Below are positions 47,546 through 60,400 of a stretch of DNA of 64,000 nucleotides, in pieces (the stretch's first letter is position 1; the number at the start of each line of letters is the position of its first letter). The position numbers were made by a program, and so were the translations under genes. This stretch comes from Bolinopsis microptera. Lineage: Eukaryota; Ctenophora; Tentaculata; Lobata; Bolinopsidae. The stretch lies in the NCBI RefSeq assembly GCF_026151205.1, contig NC_087081.1:3787246-3851245 (forward strand), given 5' to 3'. The notes under the pieces are model-generated. The model did no database searches. It was not told the origin of the DNA and was given only the letters and a program-made list of their open reading frames with translations.

Positions 47546-49296
47546 ATACTAAATGAAATGACAACGTGATACAAATATCTGATTGGTGGGATGGGTGTCT
47601 AGTGATATTGCAATAGAATTAATGGAGATATCTTTAGATCAGGCCAGGAAAGAGTTTGTTGTATCTTGATATTTTATTTACCAATATCATCATCATCATC
47701 AAATTGTAAGAGCCTATTTTGCATTTTTGTGTTATTACGAAATCGTCGAACCTGTTTTCCTGTAGGATACTGAACAAAAACCACGAAAAACTTCAATGGT
47801 TACTACACAAAACTTCTCGTGAAAGCAAATAATTTACATGGCAAGGATCATCCGAACCTTGGTCAAATCTTTGGCAACCCGCCAACCAACTGCAAACCTC
47901 CCGCAAGTTGTCCGTGTCAGAGGGCTTATTTTGCTCCCACTAAATCGATCGCCTCAATTATTATACATTCTTGTGAAAATACCCTGCCTGAGGGTATGAA
48001 AGTAATCCAAATCGGTGTATTTTTGGACGCTGATTTCGAATCGCCCCTTGGAGAGTTATGGGCAAAAATCTGTTTTGGTCACGTGACCTTGAGATAAAAA
48101 TTCATATCTGCGATGTACAGTGTGCTACACGCTACGGTCAATCGACAATCGTGCTGTCTCAAAGATTTCGATTGAGGATCAACCAAAGTAAAAGTAAGTA
48201 CTAAGACAGGCCTTCAGCACGTTCCAATAACCTGAACTGACTGATCAGACCTTTGCATCAACTCTTCGACTTACTATATATATACTTACTATATTATAAG
48301 ACAGCTGCAATTAGTGAAATTACGAAATTTCTACTTGCTTACTCGACACTGTCTAACAGCTAACTCTAGCCTTTCCAACCAGTATATAGTTAACATCTTA
48401 CCAATTACTATGAAGTCGAGAGATTGTCGAAGACCGAATACGTCACTGCGCCAATCGTGGGTCTATAACTCTATTAGAGCCTCTTTTATCATGCCAAGTA
48501 GTGTGAATTGAAACACCGCGGTGAAATGAAGCGCTTAGCAAATTAAAAAAGTATTTGTCATCGTGATTCGATCTTCTCAACGATTAATCATATAAATCCT
48601 TTTAGTCTATAATCGATAGACGCGGTGACAGAACCTGACAGGGAGATATAGAATGAAATAAAGGATGATAATAACTCTACACTGTCACGTGACTTTTTTA
48701 ACCCGTTCTCTAACTGACCCTGAACGGCTATTCGAAACTTTGGCCCTCTAATCTGATCCCAACACTAATCCTAACCCAATCCCTAACAAAAGCATATGCT
48801 GAAACCTTAACGAGAAATTAGACCAACTTCCTTAATCCTTATAATTAATTATACGATCATATCACGTGATCGAGAGAGTTTTTCGCCGATATCTCGCCAG
48901 GGGAGCATTTTAACCCTATATGTCATGGGGGTTGATTCGGAATCAGCGTCCGAAAATAGCTCGATTTTAATTGGTTTCGACTTTCGGGGACCAAGTGTAA
49001 AGTGATTTATAAGCACGCTCGAGAGATAAAAGTAAAATTTGAACTTGGAGGCTTATTACTTTGTGGCTAATTCACGCTACATAATATATACCCCTGATTT
49101 TATCTGCACCCAACAAATCTGAACTATTTCCATACCTCATAAAGTCTTAACCATCTTAAACTGCTTCTCAAGAAATAAACCCGGAGCGCTCGTCAGAGTA
49201 GAGCTATCAAGTTTTAAAATGTCTTAATGGTCGCTATAGTAGATCAGCCAACAAATCGACCAGTTGAAGACTGAGTACTGAGTAGTAACGGAATTT

Positions 49297-49608
49297 AAAT
49301 TTGGAGACGCCATCACGCGTTAATCTCGCGTTAATCTCGCCGTAATCACGCGTTATCCAGTTTATTCATGTGACTAAGCAATTATTCATATTAAGGTATT
49401 TATTTCTCGACGCGAAGTGCTCGACAGGTACTATATCTTGGGAAGCAGTTGGTAAAGACTTTGTGAGCTATGGATGAAATCAGCGGCATGTTTACATATT
49501 AATTACGTCTCGCAAAACCCTCGACAGGTCCTCTTAAAACCTAATGCTAATGTCAAATGTAATTAAATAAAGAGGATAACGCGTGATTACGGCGGAGTCT
49601 CCAAATTT
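49297..49608. mobile_element. 312-bp MITE-like element
   Basis: Ends AAATTTGGAGAC and GTCTCCAAATTT. Inside, CGCCGTAATCACGCGTTATC on the left matches its inverse on the right. The left side also has a duplicated CGCGTTAATCT. Confidence 0.6.
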
Positions 49609-51004
49609 TAGTAATTACGATGAGCTTCATGCATAGTGAGTGGCTTGAAGTTGACGTTTGAATATATTTTATAAAACGTATGTCAAGTTTAACATATGGT
49701 GTATGTGAGTATGTGGACTGTGGAGTTGGATCACCACCGTACATTGTATGCTTGGAATCACTGTCCCGCTCAGAGAAGCTCGAACTTTCAGAAATGTGTT
49801 ACTTTTAGGCGGCGGTCAAAATTAGTCGGCGGCAGAATAACACGTATTCTCGCTAGCATAATTTCGATTTGCAAAGCTATGTCGAGCTTCAGAGTCCAAC
49901 TCGACATAATATATGAAATGAAAATTTCAATGAAGATTTTGCACGAGTCTCGCTGCATAGTGCATATTCACCGCTTAATAATGCCGTCAACTGTCAAATG
50001 AAATCCTTTATGAAGGTCTAGGGCCAGGGGACCTAATAATCTCAGACCCGTCAACATGTTATAATTATTAAGCTTGCAGTGTTGACCAATCAAAACGTTC
50101 AAAATGAAAGGTCTCAAACCAAGTATGGTTCCCCAGATCAATAGTCTATATATATATATATACTAACATAAAGCAAATCACGTGTAAACGGTATCACGTG
50201 GTGTGCTTTATGATACCAATCAATTCGCCATAAAACCGTGCAGAACAAAGACTAGTAAATGAAAGCATTTATAGCAGTCTGATCACAGAGCAGTTATCAT
50301 ATCATGGGTCTTCGAACATTCGAAGCAAATAATGTTATAGTTCATGCAAGAAATTTCGCCGTGCACTGTGACAGCTTATTGAAATCCAAGAAGACGGGAG
50401 ATCAACGAAGGGTTCTAATTATCATTTAGGGATTATTTTATATTATTAATTATAATAATAATTATTATTAACAGGATCATACAGTATAGTAATAGAATCT
50501 ACCGTGGCAAAAATATCTTCACACCGTAAACTGTGCAAAGTGGGATTGACTGAACTAATTTTATTAGTTATGTGTGCCAGCTTTGGGCCGATAGAGCATC
50601 GATTATAATTTGAGAATGCTTTAAATTAGCCACTTTTCACCCAAAACGTTTTTACTGGAGGGTGCTATAATTTTCGCTCGTTATTTCGGCGGAAACTCCC
50701 GAAGACAGAATATGGAAAATTTGTATCTGAAAATCTGAAGATTTCCCAAAATCTTTTGTAATTTTGGTAATTTTCTTTTGTCATCCACAGCTGTCAACTC
50801 GCTATAAAATTATGTCAAAATTGAAAAATCTCAGTTTATAGGAATTCGAAGTCCTCAGGAAAACATATTTCTCCTACAATCTTGTTAGATTACGTGCAAC
50901 ACACCCTGATAAAGACATAGCAGGTCAGGCACATGACTCACATATATTAAGTTACCATTCTCTTATCGGGTGTCACTGCCGTGCTCACACGCTAGGTACG
51001 TCAC

Positions 51005-51115
51005 GTGACCTCGCAGCGCCCACGTGCCCTCCTTCAAGCGCCCACGTGTGACCTTACAGCGCCCACGTGTGACCTTTCAGCGCCCACGTGTGACCTTTCA
51101 GCACCCACGTGACCT
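51005..51115. repeat. 20-bp array CAGCGCCCACGTGTGACCTT, about five copies
   Basis: Each unit has a CACGTG core. It lies about 370 bp upstream of the EF-hand gene start and could act as a cluster of bHLH-type sites, though this is unproven. Confidence 0.85.
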
Positions 51116-51316
51116 TGACGTGGTTTTCTGGAGGGTACAGACAAGCTTATCGGGAGAGTGTCTGATTACAAGCAAACATTCTGGTTATCTGATTTTTCAC
51201 TTACAAAATTTAGTCTGCATTTTTTACGTGCCGGGAGAAACCCGTTTATCTTTGTTTTTCTGATTCGTGAATTAAAATTTATATAACATTTGTTTTGGAA
51301 TATGGTTTTATTTTTT

Positions 51317-51324
51317 TATAAAAT
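51317..51324 (+). promoter_or_regulatory. Possible TATA box of the EF-hand gene
   Basis: TATAAAAT lies 165 bp before the start codon at 51482. The context is AT-rich, so the match could be chance. Confidence 0.25.
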
Positions 51325-51481
51325 AGTTTAACATTTATTTTAGGCTGTTAGTGGTCTCGTAAACTAATTGTGTTCAGTTTAATGTAATAACCGTCCATGC
51401 ATGCTTATAGGTTTGGAACTTTTAAGTAGCGTTTTGCTGACAATACTCATTTCATCTCTTCTCCTTAGTAACTGTTTGAAA

Positions 51482-54400
51482 ATGAGAATTATAATCTTGG
51501 CACTTTGTACGATCGGGGCAGCTTTTGCACACGAAGAGCTTTTATCCAGAGAAAATGAACCAGTAAGCATTTATATTTGAACGAATTCAAAATTTTCAAA
51601 AACTGTTTTTTACAACAAACATTTGTTAGCAGTTCGAAAATAATAATGCAGTATCATTTCCACTGAGAAACATTAATTTATCAAATTAGTTGATGATATC
51701 AATATATTATCTACAATGGTATTATCTCGGATGATAATTGTTTTTTTGCAGGATCCCAGAGAATACATGCCCTTCAAGATGCCAGGTGAGTTTCTAACAG
51801 TAAAACATTTACAACCATGTGTAAAGTTTGTAATTTAGTATATATAACTACGTATAATATGGTACTAATATTATCTAACTATAATTAATCAATAATTAAT
51901 TAATATAGTGTAGTAGATCTGCATTTAACTGATAAACTAGCTGGAACAGCTCATAATTAGATATTGCACCAATAATTAGAGTTGATGGTGAGCAAAGTAA
52001 TAAGGTATACAAATAGCAATTGTTCAAGAATAGTTTCGCGAGCTAATTATAACTGCTGGTAAAGTACACAGTTGTGATTTAGCTCCAAAACAGCGTTAAA
52101 GCAAAATCAGCCGATTTTATACGACTGAGTTATGGCATAAACCAATGAATTTATGCTACGTACGATAAATTTATTGGTTTATGCAACAACTCAGTCGCTA
52201 AAACGATTCGTACCTTAAAACTTAAAAGGCAGTAAACAGCGTTGTTTCGGTTCCGAAGAAAGAATTTACAAAGATAACCCAATTACACTATCACATTGCC
52301 ATGATAAACGCAGAGTTTCAAAGAAATTCGTTCAGAGTAACTTGACTAACCAACAAAACGTTTAGTTTTGGTTCTGAAAGAAGAAGGTGTATAATAAATA
52401 TGCGAGCTATTATAATATTAAGCATGAACTGATGAACGGTTATTCAGTTATTGTCTCGCCAAAAGGCGCATTTGTGTTCATTATACTAATATAGCGACTA
52501 CGAGCTTCGGAAAGCAATTGAGTCGTTCTTTGGTAGTAAAACATACTTTGATCGCAGACTACTCTGCTGAACCAGACGAACCACTATGAAGCGGATATCA
52601 ATTTCTTAGATGTATTATACCCTCATCTAATTAATTAATTAATTAATCAATTAAATGATTACCCAATTAACCCCCCTCAGCGATGATAAAACACGTGTGT
52701 GAGAGCATGAGATGGTTCCTAGAGCAACAACGGGAGAGCAGACCCAGAAACGCTTTACAGCTATCTCAGTTGTTTGTTGAGGAATTTGATAGCAACGAAG
52801 ACGGGTGTATTTCTGGAAATGAGATAAGGTAAGGACTAACGAAGACGGGTGTATTTCTGGAAATGAGATAAGGTAAGGACTAAGGATGCACTGTAGTTAA
52901 ACCTTTATTTTAGTTTAATCCCCGCCATATTCAACTAACGTTCAATAAAACAGATATTTAAAAAAACAGATTTATCTTCTATGTAATATAAGTCACAGGT
53001 TTATCATGACGGTTACCCTTCATGTTTAAAACACTAATTAATTAATCAATTTAATAATTAGGATTATTAAACTTATACATATCACTATATTAATTAAACT
53101 TATACATATCACTGAATGTGATATGTAAAAGGGTTAATATAGAATCAAGTTTAAATTTGTCTGAACAGGGTAAAGTTGACAATGAAATTCCCAAAATCCA
53201 ACACCTAACAATATCCACTCGCTTTCACATCCTCATACTCTATCTCTCCAGAAGAGATGTTTAGACTTAACATTCCCTTTGCAGTTTTTTCGAATATGCC
53301 GTTAATGTTCCATCTCTTAGCCTCGAGCAAGCGCGACCTTGCACTATCACGCCTTCTCTTTTCAGTGTAGCCTACTCCCTTCTGGTCATTCAGAGCACGC
53401 GCATGTGTCACTCTCACATCAGCACAAAGGGCAACTTTCATTCCAGCTGCTTTGAGTCTGATAAATATATCCTTGTGTTCGCTTGTCATGAGCTCAGGAT
53501 CCCAGCCCCCTATATCCAATATCTCCCTCGTTCGAGCCAAAAACACGTTGGAACTTATTTCACATCTCACACAATCTGGGTGGTCTGGAATCGTTTGATT
53601 GACAAAAGTGCAAGCATGATGGTAAAAGCCAAGTTTTGGTTTTGACTTATGGTTTGAGTTAAAATACCCAAATTGGAAGTACCCAGTGAATTTGGTACTC
53701 CCACTGTACGTGGCTGAAGCAACTGCGGCGTCAGTGGTGTCCAGTATTGCGACTAATTTGTCGAGTTTTGTGTCTTCATTAAATTTGATATCGTCATCTG
53801 CAAGGAAGAAATATTTTGTTTTGACCTGCAAAATAGCAAGATTTCTTCCTTGTGAAATACCAAAATCTTCGTCGCTGCTCACTATGTAACGCAATAACGG
53901 ATACTCTGCCATTTGTTGAAGAACTTCTTCAGAATAATCATCAGGTCCATCGTCGTATGCAACAATCGGAATGTCGAACCCCAAACTGTCTCTCACTGAT
54001 TGAGCCAGACGAACTATACTAGGTGTGGCCTTCTTGCTGTTTTTACTGCAACTGTAACACATTCCCAAAGTTTTGTGCATCTGTTCATCTGGCGAAGTGG
54101 GAGAAGGTTTACAGGCTCCCTCTTGTTAAGCCCACAAGATCTGAAGTCACATGAGCTATTTGGAGCTGCAACAGCTCCCTTCATCAATTTTCTGTCGTTT
54201 TGGAAAAATGTTTCCTCCATCGGCAATATTCGTGAGGCTTCTTTATCACAAACGGTCAGTCCAATAGGTACATACAGACAAGGAATTTTTGTAACATTGG
54301 AATTTATTTTGAATATTGGTGTGATACACAGCTCTTTATTTTCCATAACGTGCTTTAGGTAAAACTGTCCATTTTCGTCCCGTGTAAAGAACGATCCTGT

Positions 54401-57400
54401 GACATGCGAGCAATCAACAAGATTCAAGAATACAGCTGTTTCTTTAGTTTCGTAGCTCACACATCCTCCAGTCTTCTCGTAGATCAGACGGTTATCTGTC
54501 GTTAAACTGAAAGCCTGCTCTATATTTGGATCACAGAACTGAACACTCAGCTGTTTTCCGTTTTTAGAATCGATACACCTACCTCCATACCATAATCTTA
54601 GTCTATGATTACGGAGCACATAATCGTCTTTATGAATTTTTGCACCTTCGTTTAAAGAACTTGCGTTTCTTGTTGCTCCAGGAGAATTATTCACCCTTTT
54701 TACAATTTGTATATGGCTTGTGAGCGTAGTTCCTTCTGTAATTCCACGTTTCATAGCAAAGTTAGTAACGAGCATGAGCAGAGATACCATAGCCAAGAAC
54801 AAGCAGACTAGCAGTTGTGACGAGGAGAATCTAGATGGTCTCAACATTAAAACAGATTCCTGTATGAGCTTGTGTCAATTTAAAGAATCAAAAAGTATCT
54901 CATTTGTATCAAATCTATCTCAAAAATGCAACAAGCCGAAATCAAATCAATTTCGGGGTCCAGGGAAGAAGATGAACTTATCGGGAAACTATTTAAAACA
55001 GAGTGTGTAAAAGTAAAGGAATATGCGAACAATTCCAAACAGTGAGCAAACAAAGGGCGAAGATATTTGTATATGGCTTTTGTGAGCACTGAGCTGTGAG
55101 CGTTATCTCTTCTTTACTTTTGTGAGCGTTATCTCTTCTCTTTTGTGAGTTGTGAGCGTTATTTCTTCTCTAATATCTTAATATCACGTCTCATGCCAAA
55201 GTTAGAAAGGAGCATGAGAACCATCATCAGGATTGACAAACAGACCATATTGATAAAGAGACATGGTTTCAACATTAAAACTGAGTCCTAGACAGGACTG
55301 TATTATGTGATGAATTAGGAAATATTAAAGCATCTGATAAGTCGTTACAAATTCTTTTTATTTTGAAAACGAAATTTGTGCAGGGCTCTTTTTATCAACA
55401 GCTAGTTGTTATGACTCAAAGTAAGACAATTATCAACCTTTTCAGTGAAAGAGCGATTGAGTATAAGATTATAAAGCGTATTATAGCGCCTAATTATTCA
55501 ATTAACGATCAAAACAAGAAATCGGTCAAAATTATTGCCCTGCAACACACATGATTAAACAGCAGGTCTATCCGGGGTTGGGATAGTTTGAGGTGACCCT
55601 AAGGTCTCTTCTTCAGTAACTCTAAGCCACACTGTACCAAGACACTACACTAGTATACAAAATATTAAAAATGGCACTAAAACATGGTAAACAATAGCAA
55701 AATTATAATACCGCAATATGGTGGACGCATTAAATTAAGATATCACGCTGTTCCATGCTGGTTGAGGGTCTTTGTCTGATCTCCTTGTAGGTTGAGATTC
55801 TTTGTTTGATCTCCTTGTAGGTTGAGATTCTTTGTCTGATATCCTTGTAGGTTGAGATTCTTTATTTGATCTCCTTGTAGGTTGAGGTTCTTTGTCTGGT
55901 TTCCTTGTAGGTTAAGGTTCTTTGTCTGATCTCCTTGTAGGTTGAGGTTCTTTGTCTGATCTCCTTGTAGGTTGACGTTCTCTGTCTGATCTCCTTGTAG
56001 GTTAAGGTTCTGTGTCTGATCTCCTTGTAGGTTGAGGTTCTGTGTCTGATCTCCTTGTAGGTTGAGGTTCTTTGTCTGATCTCCTTGTAGGTTGAGGTTC
56101 TTTGTCTGATCTCCTTGTAGGTTGAGGTTCTTTGTCTGATCTCCTTGTAGGTTGACGTTCTTTGTCTGGTGTCCTTGTAGGTTGAGGTTCTTTGTCTGAT
56201 CTTCTTGTAGGTTGAGGTTCTGTGTCTGATCTCCTTGTAGGTTGAGGTTCTTTGTCTGATCTCCTTGTAGGTTGAGGTTCGTAAGTTGAACACGGTAGAC
56301 ACATTCACATAGTATTAATACTAATATTACTTTGAGATGAGTATAGTACCTCAAATTTGTTGGTAAACAATTTGAAGAGGGCGGAACAAAGAATTTTGAT
56401 CGATCAAATTTTAATCAAATTTTCTAATCTTAAAAACACTGTGCTGATTACTAAAAAGCTTGATTGTTGAACTGGAGAAATTAACAAGAAATGCAGTTGC
56501 ATTTCTTGAGTGGATAATAAAATTTTTTCAACAAATCATCGGAGATAATTATCTGTTTATTACAATTTACAGAGTGTGGATACATATAAAATCTACTGTA
56601 GAATTTCAAACTCACTTGAAGGAAGACTATAAATAACAAACAAAAGTCACAGTAATCAGACGTATTCAGAATATTGCTGAATTGTCATTTGAAAATAATG
56701 TACAGCCCAATCAAAATATAGCGATCATATTGAATAAAAAATGGAGATTATATTAAAACCAATATCACTCACCGAATCTAGTGATTGCGTTTGTTTGTCC
56801 CTCTTACCCAATATCAAAAATATTACAATACGTGATTGAAATAACAGTAGAGCAACATGTTCCTCGTGAGCATACAACTTTCATAAAAGGTCTTTATATG
56901 AAGTTTAGTTGTTGGTGGTTTAGTTGTTGTTGGTGGTCGGAGGAGGGCTAATAACTCCACGTGTGACCACATACGTGTGTCCATGGTAACAACTACAGAT
57001 CACGTGTCTCCATGGTAACAACTACAGAAATGCCTAATGAAGCAATATCTCTCGGTACCGTGTTTTATACTCACAGGTTGCACAGTCATCTTCATGACAT
57101 ATATCAACTATTCACGTTGAGACTGATCGTGAGCAATTTAATTGCTGAACAAGCATAATATCCTGTAGATATTGAGATATTCAGAGTCGCACATATCAAG
57201 GTTTGATGAATCATGGAGGTTAGAAAGTTCTGCGGAGGTTAGAAAGTTCTGCGGAGGTTAGAAAGTTCTGCGGAGTACACCCACTCCGTCATTAAAGTCC
57301 TAGTTTTATTCTGCGGAGTGAATTTTATGGAATAAAGTTAGTATTTTATAACGTTAACTCAATGATTTTATTCGTTGTCCACTCACAACTCCAATCTCAG

Positions 57401-60400
57401 ACTATGTGAAGTAGTCTAGACTGATCTACGACATGAACCATCTAACTTGAATCAAATCTTTATGGTTTCATAAATGCAATATTTCATCAAAATTATCACG
57501 AATATTATATAGTTATATAATATATATATACAACGTTAATAAAGAACTGCTAGTATTATCTTAGGCTGGAGTAATTATTATCTCATCGCGTTTCTGAATC
57601 GGACCCTGAATATAAAAGTGAAGGATAACCTTACGGTGGAATCACAAAACTATTTTTTTAACGATTATAAAACTGCCATTCCCTCATGGTAGTGACTAAA
57701 AAGTGAATTATAAAGTTCGATTAGATAAAATCGAGCACTATAGTTACAGTTAAACTAATAGTGTTAGTATTTATTATCTCATTCTAAAGGTTAAGTCAGT
57801 TCAAATTCCACTTTTGCTCTTTGAAAAGTATGCACCCGGAATCTTTTGCACTTTCACATTTAAAATTTCTTACTTTCTCAGCGAAAGAATAAAAGTTAAA
57901 AAGTGTAAAAGTTTGGAGGTGCGCACTACGCAGGTTAATCTAAAGTTATCTATCGAGTAATTTTAAAAAATGGAGTTTCAAATTGGTTATACTATAGAAA
58001 ATAATTAAGCTGTTTACTTTATGCATGCACTGATGAATAATTTGTGATGAGTATTAGAGGCGTGAGCTAGCCGGCTAAGCCGGCTTAGCCAGCCGATCGA
58101 AATTGCCGGCTTAGCCAGCCGATTGCCATCGGCTAGCCGATCGGCTAACACATTTTCAGCAGTTATCACTTATCTATACTTCAGGCCGGGAATCTAGACG
58201 GCATGTAAAAAAATTATACCATGATCGACTTTAGAGATAAATTTCATAAATTTCAGAAAAAGTACGTACGTGCGCAAATTAAATTGTATTGTACTATGTA
58301 CTCAAAAACTTTCTGTCCAAGATGGACACTCTTAGATATTGGAAATGTCGTAGTGATACATTGCCCCTTCTTTCAAAATTAGCATGCGCTATATTTTCGG
58401 TTCCTGCATCCGCTGCTGATGTGGAAAGAACATGGTCAGCAGCAGGGCTGACTGTAAACAAGAGGAGATCAAAGATCTCATCAGACAATTTAAAAGCCAT
58501 TCCCTAGCAGGAACCCGTGAAATATAACCCTAAACGGTGTCAAGACTCAAGATACTGAAATAATTATTACTTATTTAATTGGCGTTTTTGACACCACTTG
58601 GGGGTCCAAATTTTCGGCTCTAAAATCATTATTCCTCGGCCAATTTTTTATTTTTTCATGCTGATTTGGAGGATATTAAAGCATTTGACCCAGCCAAAAA
58701 AGTTTCAGTTGTATATCTTTTACGGTTTTTGCAGAAAGTTGCGTTAAAGTCGATGCCGTGGTGTCAGTAAAATGGCACAGATATATATATATATATATAT
58801 CGTCTCGCTTTATATATAGTAAGATTAATCGTAACAGAGATATTTTTTAAACTTTCATAAGTAAATTAGAGATTGACTCTGACCAGTGAGAATTTCCTAA
58901 CTTATTATTAACTAACTTATTATTATTGAAGTTATGAATTATGAAATTGCCTTACTCGGGATTATTACGACGGGTTTATTAACGACCGGTTAAAATATGG
59001 TTCGGGAAAAATATGGCGAAATTGCTCAAAACCCACCACATTTTCCCGGTCGCCATTTTACCAGTGTCCAACCTTTCAATTTTAGATTCAAAAATTTTGT
59101 CTCAGATGTAAATTTCCTTATTAGAGAGAAGCAAGTTTAGAAATTTTCGCATTGCTAAAACTTGTGAAACAAGTCGAATTATCAATAATTGTTGAAAGTA
59201 GACAGAAATAATGACTCGTGGTTAATCAAACTAGATGGAAAATAATTTTTAACATTTGAAGCGTAACAACCAGATCGATATTAAGATAAAGGGAGAGCTG
59301 TTTCAGTTTAGTCTTCCAATAAGTTGTAATCATCTTCGTTATCTTCATCTGGATCATCCCTTTCGTCAGTTTTAATTAATTCAAGTTTTAATTTAACTGT
59401 TACTTTTACTTTGAGTCTTATTTCATTATGTAGAGATAGTCAATACCTAAGAAATTAAAAATTGGCCTATTTAAATCAAATTTGACAATAAGGATATATG
59501 ACAAGAATTGGGCAAAAAGGTGAATTTTTTGCAATTTTAGCCAAATGAAGTCGAAAAACCTACAACAAGTGTCCCAATAGTCTTCTTTAGTGAATATAAG
59601 ACAACGATTAAAATATGAGCACCCATACCCCTTGGGAACCCTAAAAGCTGAGTAGGCGGGTTTATTAACGACCGGTGAAAATGTGGTTCGGGAAAAATAT
59701 GGCGAAATTACCCTAAACCCACCACTTTATCCCGGTCATAATAATCCCGAGTAAGGTGTATCACTTGTTACCTTCCATTTCAAGTTTTGCCCTTAAAATC
59801 GACATAAAGTATAAAGAAACATAAAGTATAAGCCAATCAATTTTAATACAAAATAGTAATATTAGCAAAATAAAAATGTTTGGTACAATATCTGACATTA
59901 GGATCTGGTAATCCCATTCCTAGTTTTAGCCGGCTTAGCCGGCTAGCCAGCCGATTTTTTCTCTTAGCCAGCCGATTGCCGTCGGCTAGCCGGCTCACGG
60001 CTCTAATGAGTGTATACTGCTTTTGTTGTTTGGTTGTTGTTGCTGTTGCTGTATAGCTTCTTTGTCACCTCGTTTTCATGCCTCTATGAAGCTATGACTA
60101 CTTCTATAACAATTGTAAGATTCATTACTTCATTACTTTGGGGTGACTGCAGCTACCAACCAACTGCTCACGTGTATTTTTCTCACAACTATTCTTTGTA
60201 ACTTAACTCATTCACTGAATTTTAATTGATCCAATTTTCTAATTTTTAATACAGTCTCAGTGTATTAAAAATTTGTCAACAAATAAAAGTTACTTATATA
60301 CGGTGTTCATGAGACCCCAACTTTAAGGGGTCCAAGTAATTGCAGTTTACCGTGAGAAAGTAGGAGATCAGACAAAGCATCAGCATGGAACCCATGGCAA

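Larger units (their letters stand above)
42744..51316. other. Gene-poor region upstream of the GPCR
   Basis: No recognised gene in 8.5 kb. It holds poly-C runs (43530-43548, 46243-46262), arrays listed separately, a MITE-like element at 49297-49608 and several scattered CACGTG motifs. Open frames at 44222, 47819, 48314 and 49696 show no known domain, signal peptide or convincing splice context. Promoters of the GPCR (minus) and the EF-hand gene (plus) should lie at its two ends. Confidence 0.5.
58055..60005 (+). mobile_element. Decayed hAT DNA transposon, 1.95 kb, with 8-bp target duplication
   Basis: Ends TAGAGGCGTGAGC and GCTCACGGCTCTA are inverted repeats of hAT type. Flanks are ATGAGTAT (58047-58054) and ATGAGTGT (60006-60013), an 8-bp target duplication with one mismatch. 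Subterminal GCCGGCTTAGCCAGCCGAT palindromes lie at both ends. A transposase remnant is present at 58289-58507. Confidence 0.85.

Noticed and set aside
47819-48097. 92-codon open frame as a gene
   Set aside because: No recognised domain, no signal peptide, no clear splice partners; could be a fragment of an old element.
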